A stretch of 64,000 bases of DNA from Serratia symbiotica (lineage in GTDB: Bacteria > Pseudomonadota > Gammaproteobacteria > Enterobacterales > Enterobacteriaceae). The stretch is from positions 372,001-436,000 of the forward strand of contig FUHL01000001.1 in assembly GCA_900155695.1 (NCBI GenBank). The letters run 5' to 3'. This document shows positions 26,300 through 36,662 of the stretch, piece by piece; position 1 is the stretch's first letter, and every line of letters begins with the position of its first letter. Under the pieces are notes generated by a model. It was not told where the DNA came from. It ran no database searches and saw only the letters and a list, made by a program, of their open reading frames with translations. A program made the translations under genes and the position numbers.

Positions 26300-26767
26300 T
26301 CATTCTGGCACTGGTAGCGCCGTGGTATATTTAATTTTTTCCATAGCAAAGTTAGAAGTAATATCAACCAAACCAGATATTCCATTAACTAATCGCTTAT
26401 AAAAGCGATCATAACTTTTCATATCTGCGACCTCAACTTGCATAAGGTAATCGTATTCACCCGTCATACGATAAAATGCTAACACCTCAGGAATTTGGGC
26501 GGTTAATTTAACGAAAGTTAGATACCACTCACTACTGTGTTGCTGAGTTTTAATTAGCACAAAAGCCTTGAGTCCTAGACCTAATTTTTCATTATCTAAT
26601 AATGCCACTCTACTACGGATATACCCTTCATCCTCTAGACGCTTCAGTCTTTTCCAACATGGAGTAGAAGTTAAATTGATAGCTTCAGCTAGCACTTGTA
26701 AAGATTGTGTGCAATCCTGCTGCAATATACACAGCAGTTTACGATCTTTTTTATCTAGCATATCCAT
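26300..26767 (-). CDS. decR: Lrp/AsnC-family regulator DecR (YbaO)
   Basis: DecR is an Lrp-type transcription factor which in E. coli responds to cysteine and activates cysteine desulfidation. The 155-residue protein has an N-terminal winged helix-turn-helix ([20 protein letters not shown], then [14 protein letters not shown]) and an RAM ligand-binding domain containing [14 protein letters not shown]. It ends in [13 protein letters not shown], as in E. coli. Few dedicated regulators survive in genomes like this, so its retention is notable. It is divergent, with a 117-base gap, from an EamA-family exporter and upstream of mdlAB. Confidence 0.94.
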   Translation of the reverse strand: MDMLDKKDRKLLCILQQDCTQSLQVLAEAINLTSTPCWKRLKRLEDEGYIRSRVALLDNEKLGLGLKAFVLIKTQQHSSEWYLTFVKLTAQIPEVLAFYRMTGEYDYLMQVEVADMKSYDRFYKRLVNGISGLVDITSNFAMEKIKYTTALPVPE

Positions 26768-26884
26768 AATCCAGAGAAAAATTTTCTCTATTTAAACAAA
26801 AAAGAACGCTGAAAAGCAACCTTCTTTTCTAATTATTCCAGTATTCTATAGGAACTATAATTCAAAGTCGGAAATTTATAGATA
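26768..26884. promoter_or_regulatory. Divergent decR/exporter promoter region (candidate DecR operator)
   Basis: This 117-base gap separates the divergent starts of decR and the EamA-family gene and must hold both promoters. Lrp-family proteins commonly autoregulate from such gaps. I see AT-rich DNA and a short TTTTCTCTA-type stretch near 26785 but cannot define an operator. Confidence 0.35.
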
Positions 26885-27784
26885 ATGATGACCAAAAAAA
26901 TTAAGAATACAGGCATAATGATCATATTATTTATTCTGGTGGCTTTCACATGGGGTAGTACATGGATGGCCATGAAAATTGCTATTTCTACTATCCCACC
27001 TATTTATGCTACTGGATTACGTTTTTTAGTAGCTTCGCCACTATTAATAGTTTTAAGCTATTTTAATAGAAGTCCGCTTTTATTCCCAAAAGGGAGCAGA
27101 GTCTTTCAATTTTTGATATGCATAGCCTATTTTGCTATCCCTTTTACGTTAATGATTTATGGAGAACGTTCTGTTAACTCCGCATTAGCTGCAATTATTT
27201 TTGCTAATATGCCTATCGCAGTATTAGTCATCTCCTTTTTATTATTAGGTGAACGAATAAGCTTTCTTCAACTATTAGGACTCATTCTTGGCGTTGGCAG
27301 CTTATCTAGTATTCTTTGGCTTGAATCAACACATAGCGAGGAAACATGGTGGCCTGGCGTATTATCGTTATTAATAGCGATGCTAATGCACGCCATTATG
27401 TATGTGTTATGTAAAAATTCTAGGCAACAAGTCTCTGTATTGACCTACAATACTTTACCTTGTTTAGGCGCAGGTATCCTATTGCTATGTTTCGGATATT
27501 TCATTGAAACGCCAGATATTAATCTATTTTCAGTCAGATCCTTATCGGCAGTTATTTATTTGGGGATAATCGGTGGTGTATTAGGTATTTTAGCCTATTT
27601 TTCTCTACAAAAATACGCCAGTACATTTCAGGCATCACTTGTATTTCTTATTTTTCCACTTATTGCTATTGGTGTAGAGAAAATAGTTAATAATACTACT
27701 ATTAATCATGTTTCACTTTTGTTTATGTTACCATTACTAATAGGCATTTCCATGTTGCTTTATAATAAGCAATCTGCTAAATAA
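26885..27784 (+). CDS. EamA-family (drug/metabolite transporter superfamily) exporter
   Basis: The 299-residue protein is highly hydrophobic, with about ten predicted transmembrane helices in two EamA repeats. The first repeat starts FTWGSTWMAMKIAIS and includes ARF-like GLRFLVASPLL and GERISFLQLLGLILGVGS; the second runs from about residue 150 to LLFMLPLLIGISMLL. Members such as EamA (YdeD) and RhtA export cysteine, O-acetylserine, threonine or homoserine. The exact substrate cannot be read from the sequence. Its divergent pairing with the cysteine-responsive decR suggests an amino-acid or sulfur-compound exporter. This gene is not at this site in E. coli. No frameshift or stop is present. 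Confidence 0.85.
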   Translation: MMTKKIKNTGIMIILFILVAFTWGSTWMAMKIAISTIPPIYATGLRFLVASPLLIVLSYFNRSPLLFPKGSRVFQFLICIAYFAIPFTLMIYGERSVNSALAAIIFANMPIAVLVISFLLLGERISFLQLLGLILGVGSLSSILWLESTHSEETWWPGVLSLLIAMLMHAIMYVLCKNSRQQVSVLTYNTLPCLGAGILLLCFGYFIETPDINLFSVRSLSAVIYLGIIGGVLGILAYFSLQKYASTFQASLVFLIFPLIAIGVEKIVNNTTINHVSLLFMLPLLIGISMLLYNKQSAK

Positions 27785-29404
27785 ATATTTAGGATTTTAT
27801 TTAAAATAATATATTAAATATTAAACCATTCAATAATGGAGTAAAACCAATTTTACGATATTTTATTTTTTCCAAAAAAATAGATTGACCATTTTAAGTT
27901 TTCTAATTGAATTTATTACACCAAATCAAGCGTAAGACCTTTATAAATACATATTGTAATTTTGTAATGTTCAAACCAATTAATCCTTCAATTATTAAGT
28001 AAGTAATGAATAGCCTTATGTAATTTTCTTATGAAAGATGATATCTTTCTTTGTATATTTATTAAGGACAGATACTATCTGAAAGTTTTAACAAGATATA
28101 ATAGCATTATTAATAAATATAGAACTTAAATAAGTATTGTTTTTGCGTTTCATGAACACGTTGATTTATTAAAAATATAATCATGAAATTTATTATTTTA
28201 TTACAAAAACATCACTTTATATAAAGGCTATTATGCATTTTTTAAATAAAATATTCAAATATAGTGATCTAATTTTAAAATATATAGTATATTAATCAAC
28301 AGATGGTATAAATAGAACCGCAAAAGATTAATAGATATGAATGTTGTGTTTATATCAATCTTGATATATTAAAGCAATGAGAATGTATTATTGTATAAGC
28401 GAATTTATATATAATATTTTATTTTTATTGATTTCACATCAAAAATTATGAAGAACGATACTAATGAATTTAGGATTGTAGATTAGAATATATTTATGTA
28501 TATAAACATGATAGATAGCACGATATTATATTAAGAAGTAGCATACTAAGTTTATTTTAAATCTATATTAACATGAACTAAACTTAGTGTAAAACTAGAT
28601 GATCATATCATCACTAATATTTAATTACTAGGCATAATAATTTGCCTAATGTATAGAAAGGTATCCAATGGCGAAATTAGTCCACAAAATTAACGTACAT
28701 TAAAATATTTATATAACATAATAAAAATATATATTGCAAAAAATAACTAATAAAATTAAAAGTATATCTGTCTACCTTAGAACTAATGTTAATTACATTA
28801 TTAGTGTACAAGTATAATTTTAATTGCTTTTTTTTAACAATTATCTCTACTTTCAGAATTAGTTATTTTCATTTTTAAGTTAACCAATACAAAATATATA
28901 TAGTATTTTATAATTTTTTCATTCTTTTTTAGTGATGCTTTCAAATCCTATTAGTTCTTTCCACATTATCATACACCGCATCTTGTATAAAATGTGATGA
29001 CTATTTTTTTAAAAACATCATTAATATTACAATATATTTATTATCACATAAGTTAGTAAGCGATTGTAATAAATAGCGAAAATTTCATGAACTTGAAAAT
29101 CGATAAATAAAATAATACATCACAGTAAGTAATGATCTAGCTGTACTACAATACAAAATTTATTTTTACTAATAAACCGAATAATATTCGGTAATATTTG
29201 ATATAAGCATTTAATATTAAATAGATTAATAATATTTTGAATGGAATGAAAAATGACTTTATATTGAGACTTTAGGGAAGGTTTATTGTATTCATGTCTC
29301 ATGATGTATTGAATCTTTTATTAAATGTTATTTTAATACAATTATCATATATCGTTATGTAACCTTATTATTAATATCTTTGTGTATATAAAATTGGAAT
29401 GCGA
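27785..29404. other. Long gene-free spacer between the exporter gene and ihfA
   Basis: About 1.6 kb of extremely AT-rich sequence with stops in all frames. A 60-codon minus ORF (29120-29302) resembles nothing and has low complexity. Apart from the ihfA terminator at its right end I see no feature. Confidence 0.5.
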
Positions 29405-29426
29405 AAAGACCGCTGATGCGGTCTTT
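29405..29426 (-). terminator. Intrinsic terminator of the thrS-ihfA cluster
   Basis: AAAGACCGC and GCGGTCTTT form a perfect 9-bp GC-rich stem with a 4-base loop, 16 bases after the ihfA stop. On the minus strand the stem ends in TCTTTTCG. It ends the phenylalanyl-tRNA synthetase/ihfA transcription unit. Confidence 0.9.
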
Positions 29427-29441
29427 CAAGTTTAATATCAC

Positions 29442-29738
29442 CTATTTTTTTAGGTTAGTATCAGCAACCAGGATTTTAAACTTTTGACCAGGATGGAATA
29501 AGACTACTCGACGAGCCATGATTGGAATATCTTCTCCAGTCTTAGGATTACGCCCTGGTCGTTGATTTTTATGACGTAGATCAAAATTGCCAAAACCTGA
29601 TAATTTTACCTGTTGACCCATCTCAAGAGCTCTGCGAACCTCTTCAAAAAAAAGCTCAACCAAATCTTTAGCATCTCTCTTGCTAAGATTAAGAATTTCA
29701 AAAAGGTATTTCGATATTTCAGCTTTAGTGAGTGCCAT
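29442..29738 (-). CDS. ihfA: Integration host factor alpha subunit
   Basis: IhfA pairs with IhfB to bend DNA sharply at specific sites. It is 98 residues (E. coli 99). The HU/IHF fold is complete, with the intercalating Pro65 in GRNPKTGE, the conserved [10 protein letters not shown] and the basic RPGRNP arm. It begins 4 bases after pheT ends, and AAGGG precedes the ATG. The pheST-ihfA order is as in E. coli. The partner ihfB is not in the window. Confidence 0.97.
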   Translation of the reverse strand: MALTKAEISKYLFEILNLSKRDAKDLVELFFEEVRRALEMGQQVKLSGFGNFDLRHKNQRPGRNPKTGEDIPIMARRVVLFHPGQKFKILVADTNLKK

Positions 29739-29742
29739 AAGT

Positions 29743-32130
29743 TCAATCCCTTAAGTAGGCTTGGAATCGCTGTCTTAAAACTGCCACGCATTTTGTAACA
29801 ATGGCAGTTATCTCTTCTTCTGCAAGTGTATGATTGTTGTCCTGTAACATTAGGCTAATAGCTAGGCTTTTATAACCATCTTCTATACCATGTCCACGAT
29901 ACACATCAAATAATTTTACGCTAACTATCTGATTGATGCCAATTTTCTTACACTCAGTTAAAAGATCTTCTGCAGCGACTTTTTCGGGTACAACTATGGC
30001 TATATCACGGCGATTGCCGGGAAATCGAGAAACTTCCTTTGCCAAAGGCACCTTACACTTAGCGATCTTATCCCATTGCAATTCGAATGCCAGCGTATGA
30101 TTACTAAGATTTAGCTTATGCTCTATATCCGGATGAATCATACCAATATAACCTATACATTCTTCATGTAAATAAATTGCAGCACTTTGGCCTGGATGAA
30201 GAGCCGGGTTATCTGTTACTTTAAATTTAATGTCCGATAATTTGCCAGTTAATTCTAAGATAGATTCTATCGTTCCTTTTAAGTCATAGAAATCAACTAT
30301 TTTATGTCCTACATCCCAATGCTCTTCATACATATTGCCAGTCATGACACCTGCTAACATGACATGTTGATAGATACTAAAATTTTCTATATTATCAGGA
30401 ATAAAGCAGATCCCACTTTCGAATAAACATAGATTATTTTGCTGTCTGTTTTGATTATATACTACAGTAGATAGTAAGCCAGTCAATAAGGAGAGTCGCA
30501 TTACTGACATTTCGACTGAGATTGGATTAAGTAAGATTAGCGCTTCTTTTCCGGGGTGCAATAATGATTGCACTTTAGGATTGACAAAACTATACGTAAT
30601 CGCTTCTTGAAAACCCTGATCAACGAGCAGGGTTTTTACACGTTTTAATGTTAAATGAGATTCAGGGTGTTTAATCATTACTAAATTCGCCCTGACTGGT
30701 ACTGCAGGGATATTATCATATCCATAAATACGTGCTACTTCTTCGATTAAATCCTCTTCAATTGTAATGTCAAAACGCCATGTCGGTGCCACTACAAACC
30801 AGATGTCACCTTGCTTAATCACCTTACAACCAAGGCGACATAGAATATCGCTGACTTGCTGACTTGATATAACATATCCGAGTAAACGATCTAAATTATT
30901 ACGGTGTAAATGAATCTTTGCACATGTAGGCAATGCATTTTTATTAGTAACATCAATGACTGGACCGACATGTCCACCACAAATTTCAATTACTAGAAAA
31001 GTAACACGATCCATAGCTTGGTACTGTATGGTGTGGTCAACACCACGCTCATAACGGTGAGAAGCATCGGTATGTAGACCATATCTACGTGCACGACCGG
31101 TAATGGAGAGCGGATTGAAAAAAGCAGATTCTAGGAGTATATCCTGAGTTTCATTATTTACTTCAGAAAGCTTTCCACCTACAATGCCAGCTATGGCTAA
31201 TGCTTTTTTAGTATCAGCAATTACTAAGGTATCCGTATTTAATTTTAGTTCCTTTCCATCTATTAATACCAAGGTTTCCTCTTCTTCAGCCATTCGTATG
31301 ACTATACCACCATCGATTTTATTAAGATCAAATGCATGTATTGGCTGACCAAGTTCTAGTAAAACATAGTTACTAATATCAATAATTGCATTAATAGAAC
31401 GAATGCCACTGCGTCGCAGTTTTTCACGCATCCATAAAGGGCTGGAAACTTTTACATTGATACCTTTTAAAACACGCCCGAGATAACGGGGACACCCATG
31501 AGGTACACTAACTTGAATAGGTATCGTAGTATTCATAGTAGAAAGTACTGGATTAATATATGGTTCGTTGATAGCCATTTTATTTAGTACGCCTAGATCA
31601 CGTGCGATGCCAATAATACTCAAGCAATCAGCACGGTTAGGTGTAACACTAATTTCAATAGTATTATCATTTAATTGCAGATAATCACAGATATCAGTGC
31701 CAATGGGTGCATTATAAGGTATCTCAATAAGACCTTCATGACTATTTAAAATACCCAGCTCAGCAAATGAACAGAGCATACCTTCAGAAGGTTTTCCGCA
31801 TAGTTTAATCGCTTTAATTTTCACATTATTAGGCAATATTGCACCAACAGTAGCTACTGCTACTTTTAAGCCAGTACGACAGTTTTGTGCTCCGCATATA
31901 ATATCTAATAAGCGATCACCGCCAATATTAACCTTTGTAACGTGTAGTTTATGAGAATGTGGATGTTTAGCACATTCTATCACTTCTCCTATTATGACGC
32001 CATGAAAGGCTCCAGATACTGGCTCCACCCTATCTACTTCTAAGCCAGCCATAGTGATTTGATCTAATAGTGTTTCGCTACTGATAGCAGGGTTTATCCA
32101 TTCGCGTAACCAGATCTCACTAAATTTCAT
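29743..32130 (-). CDS. pheT: Phenylalanyl-tRNA synthetase beta subunit
   Basis: PheT is the large subunit of the (alpha-beta)2 enzyme that charges tRNA-Phe and edits misactivated tyrosine. The 795 residues equal the E. coli length. In order it has an N-terminal tRNA-binding domain ([12 protein letters not shown]), the B3/B4 editing region, the B5 domain, a catalytic-like core with [19 protein letters not shown], and a C-terminal anticodon-binding FDX-ACB domain ([15 protein letters not shown]). It lies 14 bases downstream of pheS. No disruption is visible. Confidence 0.97.
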   Translation of the reverse strand: MKFSEIWLREWINPAISSETLLDQITMAGLEVDRVEPVSGAFHGVIIGEVIECAKHPHSHKLHVTKVNIGGDRLLDIICGAQNCRTGLKVAVATVGAILPNNVKIKAIKLCGKPSEGMLCSFAELGILNSHEGLIEIPYNAPIGTDICDYLQLNDNTIEISVTPNRADCLSIIGIARDLGVLNKMAINEPYINPVLSTMNTTIPIQVSVPHGCPRYLGRVLKGINVKVSSPLWMREKLRRSGIRSINAIIDISNYVLLELGQPIHAFDLNKIDGGIVIRMAEEEETLVLIDGKELKLNTDTLVIADTKKALAIAGIVGGKLSEVNNETQDILLESAFFNPLSITGRARRYGLHTDASHRYERGVDHTIQYQAMDRVTFLVIEICGGHVGPVIDVTNKNALPTCAKIHLHRNNLDRLLGYVISSQQVSDILCRLGCKVIKQGDIWFVVAPTWRFDITIEEDLIEEVARIYGYDNIPAVPVRANLVMIKHPESHLTLKRVKTLLVDQGFQEAITYSFVNPKVQSLLHPGKEALILLNPISVEMSVMRLSLLTGLLSTVVYNQNRQQNNLCLFESGICFIPDNIENFSIYQHVMLAGVMTGNMYEEHWDVGHKIVDFYDLKGTIESILELTGKLSDIKFKVTDNPALHPGQSAAIYLHEECIGYIGMIHPDIEHKLNLSNHTLAFELQWDKIAKCKVPLAKEVSRFPGNRRDIAIVVPEKVAAEDLLTECKKIGINQIVSVKLFDVYRGHGIEDGYKSLAISLMLQDNNHTLAEEEITAIVTKCVAVLRQRFQAYLRD

Positions 32131-32144
32131 GTGATATTCATGCC

Positions 32145-33128
32145 TTACTTAAACTGTTTAAGGAAACGCAGATCGTTTTCAAAAAATGTCCGTACATCTA
32201 TAATCCCATAACGCAACATTGTTAAGCGTTCTATACCCATGCCAAAAGCAAAACCGGAATAAATTGTAGGATTGATTCCAACATTGCGCAGAACGTTCGG
32301 ATGAACCATTCCGCAACCGAGAATTTCTAACCAGTTACTATTATTGTCCATAACGTCTACTTCTGCGGATGGTTCAGTGAATGGGAAATAAGAAGGTCGA
32401 AAACGCACTTGCAACTTTTCTTCAAAAAAATTATTTAAGAAATCTTGTAATGTGCTCTTTAAGTTGCTAAAGCTAATATCTTTATCTACCATTAACCCTT
32501 CTATCTGATGAAACATTGGGGTATGAGTTTGATCATAATCATTGCGATAGACACGGCCTGATGCAATAATTCTAATGGGAGGTTTATGGTGCTTCATAGT
32601 CCGTATTTGCACACTAGAAGTTTGAGTGCGCAGTAAACGTGTAGCATCAAACCAGAAAGTGTCATAATTAGCTCGTGCACAATGGTGCATAGGAATATTT
32701 AATGCGCTAAAGTTATAATAATCATCTTCAATTTCTGGTCCCGTAGATTTTAAGAAACCTAACTCAGAAAAAAACATTTCAATGCGATTGATCGTACGAG
32801 TCACTGGATGTAATCCTCCGTTTTCGATACGACGACCAGGTAGCGATATATCAAGAACTTCAGACTCTAACTGTTTATTCATTTTTATACTTTTAAGTAT
32901 ATTCTTACGTGCATGCAATGCACGATGTACTTCCTCTTTTGCCTGATTAATTAACGCACCTGCAGCTGGACGCTTCTCTGGTGATATATCACGTAAAGAC
33001 TGCGTTTTTAGAGTAAAATAGCCTTTTTTCCCTAAATATTCAACGCGTATTAAATCCAATGCGGTAATGTCTTTGGCATTTGCTATGGCTACCTTAGCTT
33101 TGGAAACCTGATCTATTAAATATGGCAT
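32145..33128 (-). CDS. pheS: Phenylalanyl-tRNA synthetase alpha subunit
   Basis: PheS carries the class II aminoacylation site. The 327 residues equal the E. coli length. An N-terminal coiled coil (to about residue 85) precedes the catalytic domain with motif 2 ([20 protein letters not shown]) and motif 3 ([17 protein letters not shown]). It is followed closely by pheT. In E. coli pheST is controlled by attenuation through the pheM leader; I could not confirm a leader in the 356-base upstream gap. Confidence 0.97.
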   Translation of the reverse strand: MPYLIDQVSKAKVAIANAKDITALDLIRVEYLGKKGYFTLKTQSLRDISPEKRPAAGALINQAKEEVHRALHARKNILKSIKMNKQLESEVLDISLPGRRIENGGLHPVTRTINRIEMFFSELGFLKSTGPEIEDDYYNFSALNIPMHHCARANYDTFWFDATRLLRTQTSSVQIRTMKHHKPPIRIIASGRVYRNDYDQTHTPMFHQIEGLMVDKDISFSNLKSTLQDFLNNFFEEKLQVRFRPSYFPFTEPSAEVDVMDNNSNWLEILGCGMVHPNVLRNVGINPTIYSGFAFGMGIERLTMLRYGIIDVRTFFENDLRFLKQFK

Positions 33129-33484
33129 TCCTTTTTTTTCCCGCAGCCATCGATTATTATCGATATTAGAACGTAAATTAAGTTTATCTTAAAAGTTTTT
33201 TGAGTGTTAGTTGAGAGACGAACTTAGCATAAATTAGTAAACAATTGATTTGAATATGTGTCGACTTGATAAATGTATGCAAATAGAAAAGCAATATTAA
33301 AGCACATGAAGTGTAGTTTCATTTATTTATATTACACGTAGATACTAATGAAATTAAGAGGAAGACTAAAAATAGTTACGTAAATTTTTATGTTAATTTA
33401 TTTATTTTGAAACTGTTATACGCGACTGCTATTATAACTAGCATTTATAAAAGAAAGGGAGAAAACCCCTCTCTTTTGATTTGA
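33129..33484. other. rplT-pheS spacer
   Basis: 356 bases. In E. coli this interval holds pheM and the pheST attenuator. Here a 32-codon minus ORF (33224-33322) has four Phe codons in its first 14, but no clear attenuator hairpin pair plus T-run follows, so I do not call a leader. A candidate rplT terminator lies at the rplT end. Confidence 0.45.
33452..33477 (-). terminator. Candidate terminator after rplT
   Basis: On the minus strand AGGGG and CCCTT-type arms, including G-U pairs, flank a short T-rich loop and are followed by TTTCTTTTAT, just after the rplT stop. The stem is imperfect, so confidence is moderate. Confidence 0.5.
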
Positions 33485-33841
33485 CTATATTAAAGCGTTC
33501 TTTGCTTTCTGAACTAATTCGCTAAAGGCGACTTTGTCAAAGATGGCAATATCAGCAAGGATCTTACGATCTATTTCAATAGAGGCTTTTTTTAGTCCAT
33601 TAATGAATTTATTGTAAGACAGACCACTTTGGCAAGCAGCAGCGTTAATACGCACAATCCATAGCTGACGAAACTGTCTTTTGCGTTGGCGACGATCACG
33701 ATAAGAATACTGACCTGCCTTGATTACTGCTTGGCAAGCAACACGATATACACGCGAACGAGCACCGTAGTAACCTTTTGCTTGTTTCATAATTTTTTTA
33801 TGCCGTGCGTGTGCAATGACGCCACGTTTTACTCGAGGCAT
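33485..33841 (-). CDS. rplT: 50S ribosomal protein L20
   Basis: L20 is an early-assembly 23S rRNA-binding protein and in E. coli represses the rpmI-rplT mRNA. It has 118 residues (E. coli 118), beginning [30 protein letters not shown]-like sequence and containing the [19 protein letters not shown] motif. GGAGAGA precedes the ATG. It is 39 bases downstream of rpmI. Confidence 0.97.
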   Translation of the reverse strand: MPRVKRGVIAHARHKKIMKQAKGYYGARSRVYRVACQAVIKAGQYSYRDRRQRKRQFRQLWIVRINAAACQSGLSYNKFINGLKKASIEIDRKILADIAIFDKVAFSELVQKAKNALI

Positions 33842-33880
33842 ATTCTCTCTCCTAAAGTCTTATTCTAAATAAAAGATAAC

Positions 33881-34078
33881 TTATGCGTACGGTAGAGACT
33901 CGACAATCATAGCGAGATCACTCTTGGATACTAACCCTTTCGGCCGTAAGTGACGTTTACGCTTAGTTGATTTTTTTGTCAGAATATGACGTAGATTAGC
34001 GTGTTTATGTTTAAAACTACCGCTACCAGTTTTTTTGAAACGTTTCGCTATACTACGTACAGTTTTAATCTTTGGCAT
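33881..34078 (-). CDS. rpmI: 50S ribosomal protein L35
   Basis: L35 is a small basic 50S protein. Starting at MPKIKTVRS (ATG at 34078) gives 65 residues, the E. coli length; five extra in-frame codons upstream are not conserved. The motif [20 protein letters not shown] is intact and the protein ends in LPYA. It lies between infC and rplT in the standard operon. Confidence 0.97.
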   Translation of the reverse strand: MPKIKTVRSIAKRFKKTGSGSFKHKHANLRHILTKKSTKRKRHLRPKGLVSKSDLAMIVESLPYA

Positions 34079-34178
34079 TGTAATTAAATCCATTTCGCAT
34101 GGTTAAACAATGAAGCAGTTATTAAACGAATCAAAACCACACAACGCTAGCGCTGCATGGAATTGATTACTTGTAATT

Positions 34179-34730
34179 TTACTGTTTCTTCTTCGGTGCG
34201 AGAACCATGATTATTTGACGACCTTCAATTTTTGTCGGAAAGGATTCGACAACAGCCAGATCAGATTCTTCACACAGATCTTTACGGACGCGATGTAGTA
34301 CTTCCATGCCAATATTTTGGTGTGCCATTTCGCGCCCACGAAAACGTAGAGTGATTTTAGCTTTATCGCCATCTTCCAGAAAGCGAATCAGGTTACGTAA
34401 TTTTACCTGATAGTCGCCATCATCAGTACTAGGACGGAATTTTATTTCCTTAACCTGAATAACTTTTTGTTTTTTCTTCTGTTCTTTTATTGACTTGCTC
34501 TTTTCATACAGGAATTTACCATAATCCATGATCCGGCAAACTGGAGGCTCGGCATTAGGGCTAATTTCTACTAAATCAACACCTGCTTCCTCTGCTTTTT
34601 TAAGAGCTGCATTCAAACTTAAAATACCAATTTGCTCACTATCAATACCTGTTAATCGAACTTCGCGTGCCTGAATTTCTCTATTAATACGATTTGGACG
34701 TACAGCTTGAATTCGTTTTCCGCCTTTAAT
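34179..34730 (-). CDS. infC: Translation initiation factor IF-3 with AUU start
   Basis: IF-3 binds the 30S subunit and enforces start-codon and initiator-tRNA fidelity. The frame must start at ATT 34730-34728, giving 183 residues beginning (M)[19 protein letters not shown], the E. coli N terminus. The first in-frame conventional candidate (TTG at 34616) would delete the conserved N-terminal domain. The rare AUU start is the known basis of IF-3 autoregulation in E. coli. GGAGGAAT lies immediately upstream, overlapping the end of thrS, whose stop is 3 bases before the ATT. The linker EQKKKQK and the C-terminal LAPKKKQ are present. Confidence 0.96.
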   Translation of the reverse strand: MKGGKRIQAVRPNRINREIQAREVRLTGIDSEQIGILSLNAALKKAEEAGVDLVEISPNAEPPVCRIMDYGKFLYEKSKSIKEQKKKQKVIQVKEIKFRPSTDDGDYQVKLRNLIRFLEDGDKAKITLRFRGREMAHQNIGMEVLHRVRKDLCEESDLAVVESFPTKIEGRQIIMVLAPKKKQ

Positions 34731-34733
34731 ACT

Positions 34734-36662
34734 TTATTCCTCCAGTTGATAAACACTATAGCTGCGTATTTCTTGCAGCAGCTTGTTTACTACTTCATTT
34801 ATGTCTTTTTTACCTAAGTTTTTGCCACGACGGGTACGAACGGCAACGTTGCCTGCTTCAACTTCTTGATTGCCGCATATTAACATATAAGGAACACGAT
34901 GTAATGTATGCTCTCGAATTTTAAAGCCTATCTTTTCATTTCTCAAGTCCGCTTTAGCACGAATCCCTGCATCTTGTAATTTTTGAGTTACTTTTTTTAC
35001 ATAATCTAAATGATTAGCAGTAATATTCATCACTACTACTTGCAGAGGCGCGATCCACGTTGGGTAGAATCCAGCATATTCTTCAGTTAGAATACCTATA
35101 AAACGTTCCATAGAACCTAATATAGCTCTATGTATCATTACTGGTATAACACGATTATTTTCTTCGTTAATATAATACGCACCTAAACGATCTAGCAAGA
35201 AGAAGTCCAATTGTACGGTACCACATTGCCATGCACGATCTAAACAATCATACAGAGTAAATTCAATTTTAGGTCCATAGAAAGCCGCTTCACCTACCTG
35301 ATATTGAAAGGAAATGCTGTTTTCGATCAGTACAGCTGCTAGATCTTCTTCTGCACGAGTCCACATATCATCTGTACCAATACGCTTATCAGGTCGAGTA
35401 GACAACTTCACTGCAATTTTATTAAAGCCAAAGGTAGCATAAACATCGTATACCATGCGAATACATGTGTTTACTTCAGAACGTACTTGTTTTTCAGTAC
35501 AAAATATGTGTGCATCATCTTGCATAAAGCCACGTACTCGCATTAAACCATGCAAAGAACCAGAAGGTTCGTTACGGTGGCAACTTCCAAATTCCCCCAT
35601 TCGTAACGGCAAATCACGATACGATTTCAAACCTTGATTAAAGATCTGGACATGAGCTGGACAATTCATTGGCTTTATACAGTATTTACGGTTTTCTGAT
35701 GAAGTAGTAAATATGGCATCCTTATAGTTCTCTAAATGACCAGTCTTTTCCCATAACACATGATCCATCATAAAAGGACTTTTCACTTCTTGATACTTAT
35801 ATTCTTTTAACTTCATGCGCATAAACGTCTGCAATTCACGAAAAATAATCCAGCCATCGTTATGCCAAAACACCATACCAGGCGCTTCTTCTTGCATATG
35901 ATACAAGTTAAGTTGTTTACCTATCTTTCTATGATCTCGTTTACCTGCTTCTTCTACATGTCGCAAGTATATATTTAATTGCTTTTTATTTGCCCACGCA
36001 ATACCATAGATACGCTGTAGCATTTTATTTTTTCTATTGCCGCGCCAGTATGCTCCAGAAATTCTCTGTAACTTGAAGTGGTGACAAAAACGCATATTCG
36101 GCACATGTGGACCACGGCTCATATCAATATATTCTTCATGATAATATAGGTATAGTAGATCATTAGGATGAATATCTTCATCTAAAATTGCAATCTTATA
36201 GCTTTCACCACGCGCAACGAAAATATCGCGCGCCTCTTGCCAACTAACCTTTTTCTTAATAATATCGTAGTTTTTAAAAGCCAATTCACGCATGCGATTT
36301 TCAAGTATATCTAGATCTTCCTGTATCAAAACACGATCAATGTCAATATCATAGTAAAAACCATTATCAAGTAGTGGACCGATGGCCATTTTAGTATTTG
36401 GCCATAACTGTTTAATAGCGTGTCCTAATAGATGAGCACAAGAATGGCGTATGATTTCCAGACCTTCTTCATCTTTAATAGTTATGATTGCTAATTGTAC
36501 ATCAGATTTAATTAAATCACATGCATCGATTAATGTACCATTGACACAACCAGCAATACAGGCTGTAGCTAATCCACATTCAATATTACGAGCAATATCT
36601 AAAGTAGAAATAGGCTTATCAAAATAAAGCTTACTTTTATTTGGAAGAGAAATAACAGGCAT
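34734..36662 (-). CDS. thrS: Threonyl-tRNA synthetase
   Basis: ThrS charges tRNA-Thr and edits serine. The 642 residues equal the E. coli length. In order it has a TGS domain (1-60), the editing domain with [10 protein letters not shown], class II motifs including [14 protein letters not shown], zinc ligands (Cys in MNCPAHV, His in DDAHIF and a later His in IHRAILGS), and a C-terminal anticodon-binding domain. It is the first gene of the thrS-infC-rpmI-rplT-pheST-ihfA cluster. In E. coli the leader carries a tRNA-mimicking operator; I could not identify one in the short stretch upstream. Confidence 0.97.
   Translation of the reverse strand: MPVISLPNKSKLYFDKPISTLDIARNIECGLATACIAGCVNGTLIDACDLIKSDVQLAIITIKDEEGLEIIRHSCAHLLGHAIKQLWPNTKMAIGPLLDNGFYYDIDIDRVLIQEDLDILENRMRELAFKNYDIIKKKVSWQEARDIFVARGESYKIAILDEDIHPNDLLYLYYHEEYIDMSRGPHVPNMRFCHHFKLQRISGAYWRGNRKNKMLQRIYGIAWANKKQLNIYLRHVEEAGKRDHRKIGKQLNLYHMQEEAPGMVFWHNDGWIIFRELQTFMRMKLKEYKYQEVKSPFMMDHVLWEKTGHLENYKDAIFTTSSENRKYCIKPMNCPAHVQIFNQGLKSYRDLPLRMGEFGSCHRNEPSGSLHGLMRVRGFMQDDAHIFCTEKQVRSEVNTCIRMVYDVYATFGFNKIAVKLSTRPDKRIGTDDMWTRAEEDLAAVLIENSISFQYQVGEAAFYGPKIEFTLYDCLDRAWQCGTVQLDFFLLDRLGAYYINEENNRVIPVMIHRAILGSMERFIGILTEEYAGFYPTWIAPLQVVVMNITANHLDYVKKVTQKLQDAGIRAKADLRNEKIGFKIREHTLHRVPYMLICGNQEVEAGNVAVRTRRGKNLGKKDINEVVNKLLQEIRSYSVYQLEE

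Noticed and set aside
33224-33322. Phe-rich 32-codon ORF upstream of pheS as a pheM-type attenuation leader
   Set aside because: Four Phe codons occur early, but the ORF is much longer than PheM (14 residues), and I found no terminator/antiterminator pair with a T-run before pheS.
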